NCBI GenBank assembly: GCA_023435745.1 | Contig: JAEZMD010000018.1 | Span: 434,001-498,000, forward strand | Origin: Bacillota bacterium | GTDB lineage: Bacteria > Bacillota > Clostridia > Acetivibrionales > DTU013 | Reading direction: 5' to 3' | DNA length: 64,000 nt | Part shown: positions 26,181-33,666 of the stretch, one piece after another | Numbering within the stretch: the stretch's first letter is position 1 | Layout of the letters: the number at the start of each line of letters is the position of its first letter | Notes under the pieces: model-generated | What the model was told of the DNA's origin: nothing | Seen by the model: only the letters and a program-made list of their open reading frames with translations | Database searches by the model: none | Made by a program: the position numbers and the translations under genes

Positions 26181-27038
26181 ATGGAACAGGCGCTATTTTG
26201 TGAGAAGCTGGAGAATAATAAGGCCCGGTGCCGTCTTTGCCCGCATGAGTGTGTGCTGACAGCAGGAGCCACAGGTCTGTGCCGATCCAGAAAAAACGAG
26301 GGCGGGCAGATCTGTTCGCTCAATTATGCGCGCGTTGCTTCCATTGCACTGGACCCGATCGAAAAAAAACCGTTATACCATTTTCATCCCGGCAGTCTTA
26401 TCCTGTCGGTCGGTACGTTCGGCTGCAATTTCAAATGCGGATATTGCCAGAACTGGAGTATTGCCCACAGAGATGCCCACACCACGAAAATGACGCCGGA
26501 GGAACTGGCTGACCTAGCTGTGGCGTACGTTGGCAAGGGGAATATCGGCGTTGCCTACACCTATAACGAGCCAACCATATGGATTGAATTTGTTCTGGAA
26601 ACGTCAAGGCTTGTCAGGGAGAGAGGCCTGGCTAATGTGCTGGTGACCAATGGCTTCATCAGTCCTGAGCCTCTGGAGGAGCTCCTGCCGCTGACCGACG
26701 CAATGAACATCGACGTAAAAGCCTTCAGCGAAGGCTTTTATGAAAAGTATTGCAAGGGCAGTCTTGCCGATGTAAAGAAGACCGTCGAACGTGCGGCACA
26801 AAGCTGTCATGTTGAAATAACCACTCTTGTGATTCCCGGCCTCAACGATTCACACGAAGAAATAGCTGAACTGGCGCAATGGCTCTCGACAATCGATCCG
26901 GACATTGTGCTGCACCTGTCAAGATTTTTTCCCGGCTACCGGATGAACGATATCCCGCCGACTCCGCGCTCTACACTGGAAAATGCCAGAGAAAGCGCGC
27001 TTCAATATTTATCGCATGTGTATCTTGGAAATATTTGA
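26181..27038 (+). CDS. amrS: AmmeMemoRadiSam system radical SAM enzyme
   Basis: 285 aa from ATG 26181 behind CAGGAGAAGAAAAGA. The N-terminus has a cysteine set C-x-x-x-x-x-x-C..C (ARCRLCPHECVLTAGATGLC). The radical SAM cluster motif is GCNFKCGYCQNWSIAH (C-x3-C-x2-C, about 80), followed by YTYNEPTIWIEF and LVTNGFISPEPL, the order seen in PflA-like/AmrS proteins. It should bind a 4Fe-4S cluster and cleave S-adenosylmethionine. Oxygen-sensitive chemistry fits an anaerobe. It forms an operon with the B-A fusion protein, its likely partner or substrate. Confidence 0.9.
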   Translation: MEQALFCEKLENNKARCRLCPHECVLTAGATGLCRSRKNEGGQICSLNYARVASIALDPIEKKPLYHFHPGSLILSVGTFGCNFKCGYCQNWSIAHRDAHTTKMTPEELADLAVAYVGKGNIGVAYTYNEPTIWIEFVLETSRLVRERGLANVLVTNGFISPEPLEELLPLTDAMNIDVKAFSEGFYEKYCKGSLADVKKTVERAAQSCHVEITTLVIPGLNDSHEEIAELAQWLSTIDPDIVLHLSRFFPGYRMNDIPPTPRSTLENARESALQYLSHVYLGNI

Positions 27039-27078
27039 AAAGTGAATATTAAAATTTTATTAAAAGTGAAAAAAACGA

Positions 27079-27106
27079 TTACAAATGAAAACAAAAAAGG
27101 TATAAT
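27079..27106 (+). promoter_or_regulatory. Candidate promoter of the cdaA operon
   Basis: TATAAT at 27101-27106 with TTACAA at 27079-27084, 16-base spacer, 41 bases ahead of the TTG start. Confidence 0.5.
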
Positions 27107-27146
27107 TCAAATGAGAATGGTATTTAGCGCAAGGGTGTGAGGGCAA

Positions 27147-28025
27147 TTGGATTTTTTTAACAGCATAAATCTGCGGGATCTTTTTAACAATTTTGCAGGT
27201 TATGTAGGTATAAATGATCCGCTTTATATGATTCGGGCAGTGATCGATATCGGTATCGTTGCGTGGGTCATATACAAGCTCATTATTCTTGTGCGCGAAA
27301 CCCGTGCATGGCAGCTGATCAAAGGTATCCTTCTAATATTGCTTGCAACTGAGATGAGCAAGCTGATCGGCTTGAAAACAATCAACTATATCCTGCAAAA
27401 CATGCTTCAGTTCCTGGCCATAGGCGGTATCGTCCTCTTCCAGCCGGAATTGAGAAGGGCGCTGGAAAAGATCGGACGAAACCGTTTCAAGGATTTGATC
27501 AACTTTGACGAATTTGGAAATACAAAAGTGAAGACAACAGCCGTGATCGAGGAAATTGTCAAGGCCTGCGGTGAAATGTCCGCAAAATATACGGGCGCGC
27601 TGATTGTCATAGAAAGAGATACGAGAATCGGTGAAATAATTAATACAGGAACACAGCTGGATTCCAATGTATCGAGTGAGCTTATCAATAATATCTTTGT
27701 TCCGGACACGCCGCTGCATGACGGTGCGATTGTAATAAGGGACAATAAGATCAAAGCGGCGGCATGCTTTCTTCCGCTTACTGAGAATCCGAATCTGAGC
27801 AAGGAGCTTGGAACCAGGCACAGAGCGGCGCTGGGTATTACTGAAGTCTCCGATTCCATCGCAGTGGTGGTCTCCGAGGAATCAGGAAAAATTTCGTTCG
27901 CTCTCAATGGCGGACTAACCAGAAATCTTACAACGGATACCCTCAGAAAGGCGCTGAATAAAAACCTGATCGAAAGTGAAACCACTACGAAGAAATTGAA
28001 GATTTGGAGGGGGAAGGCCAAGTGA
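27147..28025 (+). CDS. cdaA: Diadenylate cyclase CdaA
   Basis: 292 aa; membrane enzyme that joins two ATP into cyclic di-AMP. Three N-terminal helices (about 20-90) include the start of LQNMLQFLAIGGIVLFQPEL, a CdaA signature. The DAC domain (about 110-270) has PLHDGAIVI (DGA motif) and GTRHRAALG (RHR motif), both intact. The start is TTG 27147. CdaR follows with a 4-base overlap, the usual Firmicute order cdaA-cdaR-glmM. c-di-AMP controls potassium and osmolyte uptake and wall homeostasis. Confidence 0.96.
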   Translation: MDFFNSINLRDLFNNFAGYVGINDPLYMIRAVIDIGIVAWVIYKLIILVRETRAWQLIKGILLILLATEMSKLIGLKTINYILQNMLQFLAIGGIVLFQPELRRALEKIGRNRFKDLINFDEFGNTKVKTTAVIEEIVKACGEMSAKYTGALIVIERDTRIGEIINTGTQLDSNVSSELINNIFVPDTPLHDGAIVIRDNKIKAAACFLPLTENPNLSKELGTRHRAALGITEVSDSIAVVVSEESGKISFALNGGLTRNLTTDTLRKALNKNLIESETTTKKLKIWRGKAK

Positions 28026-29269
28026 AGAATTGGTTCAAAAAAGATATGAAAACCAAAATAATATCTATTTTGATTGCGGTATTTGCCTGGCTTTTCGTCA
28101 CGAATGCCACGAATCCGTTCGTACCCAGGACGTTTTACAATATTCCGGTCACCATTATTAATGAGGACTATCTCGAAGAAAATAATTACACATTAAAGAA
28201 CACTATCCGCAACTATATTGATGTGACAATCAGGGGACGGCAGGAAGCCGTTGATAAGGTTAGATCCTCCGATTTTGTGGCATCGCTTGACTTTTCACAG
28301 ATCACGTCTGTCAATAATAGAAGACTGGTAATTCCGGAGCCCGAATGCCTTGTTAAGGATGTAACGATAGAATCCTACACTCCGTCGGCCATAGATATAC
28401 AGCTGGCAAGAAACAAAACCGGCACCTTCGAAGTAGAGCTCGAGCACAATATTTCGTTGAAACCCGGATATGTTCTGCTCAATACGGCCCTGTCACAGGA
28501 AACGATACAAATCTTTGGTGAAGAGACCCTTATCGACAGTGTGGATTCCATCAAAGCAAAACTGGAGCTAAAGGATGTTGACAGAGACATGACAACACAG
28601 GTCCAGTGTAATGTATATAACAAGGCAGGTAAGGAGATTGCAAGTCTGAGCAAGGATCTGAAGGTAAATGTAAAGGTTGAGGTAGCCAAGGAGGTTCCTG
28701 TTGCGCTTGTCACAAGGGGAAGACTGGCCGCTGATTACGTTGAAACACTCAGGGTAATCGATCCAGTCAAGGTCCTGATTACGGGATCTGTAGAGGATCT
28801 GGAGTCTCTGCGGGATATTAAAACGGAACAGGTGGATATTGACGGTCTTGACAGCAATTTCACGGCATCCGTTCCGCTCGTAGTGCCTGAAGGCGTCAAG
28901 CTTGTGAATTCACCTGCGGAGATTATTGCTAATATCAGTGTTGAGAAGCTTGCAGTCAGGACGATCGAATTTGGCAAAGACGATGTCAATATTCTAAATG
29001 CGAACAATGACGGTACATTAGTCTACGAGATCATAACGGACCGCTTGCTGCTGCAGTTCAAGGGCCGTCAGGCCGAGGTGGATGCGATCAGGGTCACTGA
29101 TCTGAGGCCTGCGGTAGATGTTTCCGGCCTTGGAGAGGGTACGCACAGGCTGAGATTGAATATAAAAGTGCCAAATCAGGCAAAATTGGTACAGCAGGTA
29201 AACGCGGAGGTCAAGATATCAAAAACGTCTGAGGCGGAGGAATCGCCCGCAGCGCCTGCAACACCATAG
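28022..29269 (+). CDS. cdaR: YbbR-domain regulator of CdaA
   Basis: 415 aa from GTG 28022, which overlaps the cdaA stop (GTGA) and follows GGAGGGGGAAGG. One N-terminal membrane helix (IISILIAVFAWLFVTN) anchors an extracellular part with about four YbbR repeats (about 40-405), each of the V-x-V-x-G pattern, e.g. VDVTIRGRQEAVDKV and PVKVLITGSVEDLESL. In Bacillus and Listeria the homologue binds and inhibits or tunes CdaA from outside. The C-terminus is short and acidic/Ala-Pro rich. Confidence 0.92.
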   Translation: MKNWFKKDMKTKIISILIAVFAWLFVTNATNPFVPRTFYNIPVTIINEDYLEENNYTLKNTIRNYIDVTIRGRQEAVDKVRSSDFVASLDFSQITSVNNRRLVIPEPECLVKDVTIESYTPSAIDIQLARNKTGTFEVELEHNISLKPGYVLLNTALSQETIQIFGEETLIDSVDSIKAKLELKDVDRDMTTQVQCNVYNKAGKEIASLSKDLKVNVKVEVAKEVPVALVTRGRLAADYVETLRVIDPVKVLITGSVEDLESLRDIKTEQVDIDGLDSNFTASVPLVVPEGVKLVNSPAEIIANISVEKLAVRTIEFGKDDVNILNANNDGTLVYEIITDRLLLQFKGRQAEVDAIRVTDLRPAVDVSGLGEGTHRLRLNIKVPNQAKLVQQVNAEVKISKTSEAEESPAAPATP

Positions 29270-29322
29270 GTGCTTAAGCCGGACAGGTGAAGGCGCCAAC
29301 GTGAAACGGCAAGGTGAAACAG

Positions 29323-30930
29323 ATGAAATTAATAATATCGGAGCTCAGACTGCCGCACGAAGTTGGCACAGATCGGCTGAGGACGCTGGCAGCCAGGAAA
29401 CTGGGCATTCATACGCAAGAGCTGAAACAGTTCAGAATCGTGAGAGAATCCATCGATGCGAGAAAAAAACCCGACATAAGCCGGGTTTATTCTGTTATGG
29501 CTGAAATTGCCGACAATTGCCGGTACAGAAAGGGCAGCGGTGTCAGGGAGATCATGGAGCAGCCCGAGGAGGCTATTGTTCCGGGAGAAATGAAAATGGA
29601 TGGCCGTCCGGTGGTGGTCGGAAGCGGCCCCGCAGGGATTTTTGCGGCGCTGGTGCTGGCGCAGGCAGGGTACAAACCGCTGGTACTGGAACGGGGAGGA
29701 AGCGTTGAGGCTAGGACAGCGGCGGTGGATTCTTACTGGAAGAGCGGGGAACTTGACCTCGAATGCAATATTCAGTTCGGCGAGGGCGGAGCGGGTACCT
29801 TCTCCGATGGTAAGCTCACAACCCGGATTAACGACAGGCGCTGCGACAGTGTGCTCAGCCAGTATGTTGAAGCCGGAGCTCCGGAAGAGATTCTGTACAA
29901 AGCAAAACCGCATATCGGTTCTGACGTACTGAGGCATGTAGTGGCTAACATGCGCAGGAGGCTGCTGGAGATGGACGGAGAAATACGGTTTGGAGCGAAA
30001 ATGACCTCGCTGCGTATCCGGAACGGACGTGTGACAGGACTCACTGTCAACGGGACGGAGGAAATCAAGGCCGGCGTGGTAGTACTAGCTATTGGTCACA
30101 GTGCCAGAGATACATTTTCAGCTCTTCTGCAAGACGGTGTGGGAATGGCTCAAAAGCCGTTTTCCATCGGGGTGCGTATTGAACATCCTCAGGAGCTGAT
30201 CAATATAGCGCAGTATGGCGCATCGGGAACCATCCCGATGCTGGGAGCGGCTGACTATCAGTTGTCATGCCGGACAGAAAACGGCAGAACTGCCTATACA
30301 TTCTGTATGTGCCCGGGTGGTGTTGTGGTGGCAGCAGCATCCGAGCCTGATTCAATTGTAACAAACGGCATGAGCTATTTTGCAAGAGACCTTAAAAATG
30401 CTAACAGCGCATTTGTGGTATCTGTGGGACCGGGCGATTTTGGCGGTAGTCATGTGCTTTCCGGGGTCGAATTTCAGCGGATCTGGGAGCGGAAAGCGTT
30501 TCAGGTGGCGGGAAGCAGCCAGGCTGCGCCGGTACAGCGACTTACAGATTTTCTGGAGGGACGTGCGCCGACGGGTTTTGGCGGATCAGCGGGATTTGGG
30601 AGCGTCAAGCCGAGCTACACGGGAAATGTGACTGCTGCTGATATGAACCTTTGTCTGCCTGAATTCGTCACTAATTCCATGAAGGAGGCAGTATCACTTT
30701 TTGACCGGAAGCTCAGAGGCTTTGCAATGGGAGATGCCGTGCTGACAGGTGTTGAGACCAGAACCTCCTCTCCGGTACGGATCACAAGAGGGGATACGCT
30801 TGAGGCGGCCGGACTGAAGGGTTTGTACCCGGCAGGCGAAGGAGCGGGCTACGCGGGTGGTATTGTCAGCGCTGCCGTGGACGGAATGCGTGTGGCGGAG
30901 CAGATTATCCGCACCTTCATTCAGCCATAA
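29323..30930 (+). CDS. FAD-dependent oxidoreductase (cda-glmM operon type)
   Basis: 535 aa from ATG 29323 behind AAGGTGAAACAG. An N-terminal about 80-residue domain (MKLIISELRLPHEVGTDRLR) precedes an FAD Rossmann motif VVGSGPAGIFAALVLAQAGY (about 97). Further markers are NIQFGEGGAGTFSDGKL, VLAIGHSARDTF and the second flavin-contact region LYPAGEGAGYAGGI near the C-terminus. It resembles the HI0933/BaiN-distant group of NAD(P)/FAD proteins common in Clostridia. The reaction is unknown. Its place between cdaR and glmM, in the same direction, suggests cotranscription, but no role in wall or c-di-AMP metabolism is demonstrated. Confidence 0.85.
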   Translation: MKLIISELRLPHEVGTDRLRTLAARKLGIHTQELKQFRIVRESIDARKKPDISRVYSVMAEIADNCRYRKGSGVREIMEQPEEAIVPGEMKMDGRPVVVGSGPAGIFAALVLAQAGYKPLVLERGGSVEARTAAVDSYWKSGELDLECNIQFGEGGAGTFSDGKLTTRINDRRCDSVLSQYVEAGAPEEILYKAKPHIGSDVLRHVVANMRRRLLEMDGEIRFGAKMTSLRIRNGRVTGLTVNGTEEIKAGVVVLAIGHSARDTFSALLQDGVGMAQKPFSIGVRIEHPQELINIAQYGASGTIPMLGAADYQLSCRTENGRTAYTFCMCPGGVVVAAASEPDSIVTNGMSYFARDLKNANSAFVVSVGPGDFGGSHVLSGVEFQRIWERKAFQVAGSSQAAPVQRLTDFLEGRAPTGFGGSAGFGSVKPSYTGNVTAADMNLCLPEFVTNSMKEAVSLFDRKLRGFAMGDAVLTGVETRTSSPVRITRGDTLEAAGLKGLYPAGEGAGYAGGIVSAAVDGMRVAEQIIRTFIQP

Positions 30931-30942
30931 GGTGGAAAATAG

Positions 30943-30971
30943 TTGTGCGAAGCGCAATATATAGATATAAT
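30943..30971 (+). promoter_or_regulatory. Candidate internal promoter of glmM
   Basis: TTGTGC at 30943-30948 and TATAAT at 30966-30971 with a 17-base spacer, 35 bases before the start codon. Confidence 0.55.
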
Positions 30972-31006
30972 TTAAAAGAATTGACTTGAGTCAGGGGGAT
31001 TAATGT

Positions 31007-32356
31007 ATGGCGAGACTTTTTGGAACCGACGGCGTGAGGGGCGTTGCAAATTTGGAGCTTACCGCAGAGCTGGCTTATAAACTTGGGCAAGCGGGGGCAT
31101 ATGTGCTGGCGGGAGAGACCAGGCATGCGCCGAAAATACTGGTTGGTATGGACACAAGGATATCGGGGCATATGCTTGAGGCTGCGCTGGTAGCCGGAAT
31201 TTGCTCTGTAGGTGCGGAGGCGGTTTGCCTTGGCGTCATGCCTACTCCTGCAATAGCATACCTGACAAGACATTATAAGGCAGACGCGGGAGTAGTTATC
31301 TCGGCTTCCCACAACCCATACGAATTTAATGGAATCAAATTTTTCAATTCTAAGGGATATAAGCTTTCAGATGAAATTGAAGACAGGATTGAGGAGCTGA
31401 TACGCTGTGAAACCTGTCAAATCCCATTGCCCACCGGAGAAGGAATCGGAAGGAAGAGCACTCCGGAAAATGCATTGAGGGATTATATTGAATTTCTGAA
31501 GGGAACAGTCAGCTGCGATCTGAAGGGCTTGAAAATAGCCGTTGACTGCGCAGACGGAGCGTCCTATCAGTCAGCACCGCTTTTATTCAACGAACTTGGC
31601 GCCGAGGTCTGCGTGATACATAATAAACCGGATGGTATCAATATCAACAATAACTGCGGATCGACACACATGTCGGAGTTAAGAAGTTTTGTGACTGAAT
31701 GCGGCGCGCATATTGGCTTCGCCTTTGACGGCGACGCCGATAGGGTGCTGGCTGTGGATGAAAACGGAATGCTGGTAGATGGGGACCAGATCATGGCGAT
31801 CATAGGACTGAATCTGAAGAGACAAAATCTGCTTGATAAGAACAGCGTCGTTGCCACTGTGATGAGTAATCTGGGCTTTGACATCATGGCTCAGAATAAC
31901 GGTCTGAACCTGGTTAAAACAAAGGTTGGCGACAGGTATGTGCTGGAGGAGATGCTTGAGAAGGGGTATGTCCTTGGCGGTGAACAATCCGGACATGTGA
32001 TCTTCCTGAAGCACAACACCACCGGAGACGGTCTTTTGACCGCGCTTCAGCTATTATCCGTGCTGAAAGCTTCGGGCAAAAAGCTTTCCGAGCTTGCCGC
32101 GGTGATGCAGGTTTTGCCGCAGGTGCTGAAGAATGCAAAGGTGAAAAACGAAAACAAGTATGCATATAAAGAAGATGAACTGGTTGCCCGACTTTGCAGC
32201 GAACTGGAAGAGGAATTTCACGGGGAAGGCAGAGTGCTGATCCGACCTTCGGGAACAGAACCTTTGGTACGGGTCATGATAGAGGGCAAGGACAAGGACT
32301 ACATTACAAAAAGAGCTGCCGAGCTGGCAGCCGTGATAGAGGAGAGGCTGGGTTAA
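31007..32356 (+). CDS. glmM: Phosphoglucosamine mutase
   Basis: 449 aa. It converts glucosamine-6-phosphate to glucosamine-1-phosphate, feeding UDP-GlcNAc and peptidoglycan. Visible are the N-terminus RLFGTDGVRGVAN, the active serine loop VVISASHNPYEFNGIKFF (Ser about 100), the magnesium loop AFDGDADRVLAVD, the sugar-binding GGEQSGHVIF and the phosphate-binding RPSGTEPLVRVMIEG. ATG follows CAGGGGGATTAATGT. In Bacillus and Listeria GlmM binds CdaA directly and lowers c-di-AMP synthesis, so the linkage here is meaningful. Confidence 0.97.
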   Translation: MARLFGTDGVRGVANLELTAELAYKLGQAGAYVLAGETRHAPKILVGMDTRISGHMLEAALVAGICSVGAEAVCLGVMPTPAIAYLTRHYKADAGVVISASHNPYEFNGIKFFNSKGYKLSDEIEDRIEELIRCETCQIPLPTGEGIGRKSTPENALRDYIEFLKGTVSCDLKGLKIAVDCADGASYQSAPLLFNELGAEVCVIHNKPDGININNNCGSTHMSELRSFVTECGAHIGFAFDGDADRVLAVDENGMLVDGDQIMAIIGLNLKRQNLLDKNSVVATVMSNLGFDIMAQNNGLNLVKTKVGDRYVLEEMLEKGYVLGGEQSGHVIFLKHNTTGDGLLTALQLLSVLKASGKKLSELAAVMQVLPQVLKNAKVKNENKYAYKEDELVARLCSELEEEFHGEGRVLIRPSGTEPLVRVMIEGKDKDYITKRAAELAAVIEERLG

Positions 32357-32439
32357 ACCCGGCCTCTTGCCTGCGCGCGCGGTTACTAAAGAGTTTGTCA
32401 TCAAAAGAGTAGGGTGTTCCAGTGTCATGGACTGGCTTT

Positions 32440-33099
32440 TTACCTTCTGGCAACCAGCTCGCCGGTATTTTTCAGGATATGATTTTCCGGAACATAGCCT
32501 CTTACAGGTGTCAGAGGATATACAATGCTGTTTCTCCCGATAACAGTTCCCGGATTCATTACGGAATTGCAGCCCACCTCGGCATTATCACCTATCATTG
32601 CCCCGAACTTCCTCAGACCGGTTTCAATGCAATCTTCACCGACCTTGACCTTGACGGTGCCGCCGGTGGATTTCAGGTTGGAGCAGATCACGCCTGCGCC
32701 TGTGTGCGCCTTGTAGCCTAAGATGGAGTCGCCTATGTAGTTAAAATGAGGCACCTGTACTTTATTAAGCAGCAGTGCATTTTTAAGTTCGGTGGAATTC
32801 CCGATCACGCATTCATTTCCGATGATGACGTTGTCCCTGATAAAGGCGCACTGCCGCAGCTCGCAATTATACCCGATGATGGCCGGTCCTTTTATCGTAA
32901 CGGTCCTTTCGATTGAAGTGCCTTTTCCGACCCAGACGAATTTATCGATTTGCTCGAAATCCTCAGGAAGAGTTTTAGCGAACTCCAGCAGGAAGGGTTT
33001 GATCCTTGCAAGAGCCTCCCATGGATATTGCAGCCCGTCAAAAATAGCTTTTTCAAAGCATTCCTCCAAATTGTACATGCTTTCTATTGTCAGACTCAT
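32440..33099 (-). CDS. Left-handed beta-helix protein, GlmU acyltransferase-like
   Basis: 219 aa on the opposite strand between glmM and glmS. From about residue 45 the sequence runs in hexapeptide turns (KGPAIIGYNCELRQCAFIRD, VIIGNECVIGNSTELKNALL, AMIGDNAEVGCNSVMNPGTV). NYIGDSILGYKAHTGAGVIC resembles the GlmU C-terminal domain. There is no nucleotidyltransferase domain in front, so it is not a full GlmU. Its location suggests an amino-sugar acetyl- or acyltransferase role, which is inference. ATG at 33099 follows GAGAGGAACGAATAT. Confidence 0.8.
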   Translation of the reverse strand: MSLTIESMYNLEECFEKAIFDGLQYPWEALARIKPFLLEFAKTLPEDFEQIDKFVWVGKGTSIERTVTIKGPAIIGYNCELRQCAFIRDNVIIGNECVIGNSTELKNALLLNKVQVPHFNYIGDSILGYKAHTGAGVICSNLKSTGGTVKVKVGEDCIETGLRKFGAMIGDNAEVGCNSVMNPGTVIGRNSIVYPLTPVRGYVPENHILKNTGELVARR

Positions 33100-33180
33100 A
33101 TATTCGTTCCTCTCTTGATCCAGTATTACTATGCTGCTTGTATTCTATCATACTGTTAACGTATGTTAAATATTTTTGAA

Positions 33181-33209
33181 TTGCATTTTATGTCAGCATT
33201 GAATATACT
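33181..33209 (+). promoter_or_regulatory. Sigma-A-type promoter of ribozyme-glmS
   Basis: TTGCAT at 33181-33186 and TATACT at 33204-33209, 17-base spacer. Transcription should start near 33216, about 80 bases before the ribozyme cleavage site. Confidence 0.7.
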
Positions 33210-33294
33210 GTAGAAGAGATGAATTTGACCTGGAAATAAAGTGTGGATTTCATTACCTGGAAAGAGAGGGTTGTGTTTGCAAGGTAATTAATGA

Positions 33295-33525
33295 GCGCCA
33301 GGACGTGCACAATGCATTGGTAATCATGCGTGAGGGCATTTTCATGATAATCAAAAACGGCATTTGGTGCGTTGACGAGGAGGAGGAGGTCACAGCGGTA
33401 CGCAGGACACCTGAGCAGGTTGATCCCGGCGGCTGTGAGTTATCGAAGAATTCGGCGGAAACCTTCCGGTCAGCTACGATCGCAGAGCTTAACAAAAACT
33501 GCGGGCAACTGCAAAACAGAAAGAG
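33295..33525 (+). ncRNA. glmS ribozyme (glucosamine-6-phosphate-activated)
   Basis: The 5' element GCGCCAGGAC starts at 33295 after A33294, the expected cleavage site. The core strand GTTGACGAGGAGGAGG is at 33371-33386 and the P3/P3.1 strand TTATCGAAGAATTCGGCGG at 33440-33458; both match the conserved core of the Bacillus ribozyme. The helix between the 5' element and the core is unusually long (33304-33371) and pairs GCAC..ATGC with GCAT..GTGC and TTGGTAATCATG with CATGATAATCAA. On binding glucosamine-6-phosphate the RNA cuts itself and the glmS message is degraded. The exact 3' limit is an estimate. Confidence 0.93.
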
Positions 33526-33666
33526 CTCGGTAGCAATCCAGTACCCACCTTTTCAAATTCTCTAATTTAAAAATGAATTTATTCCGAACGGAGATAACAG
33601 CCTTTGTGAGGGTTATATTTTGCTGTGCCTTTTCCGTGCGGATGAAACAATTAAAGGAGAATCTAT

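Noticed and set aside
29301..29937. ORFs in other frames overlapping the FAD oxidoreductase gene
   Set aside because: The FAD motif GSGPAGIFAAL fixes the true frame; the others have no recognisable sequence.
33305..33565. 86-codon ORF upstream of glmS
   Set aside because: It lies entirely in the glmS ribozyme and has no ribosome site or protein-like pattern.
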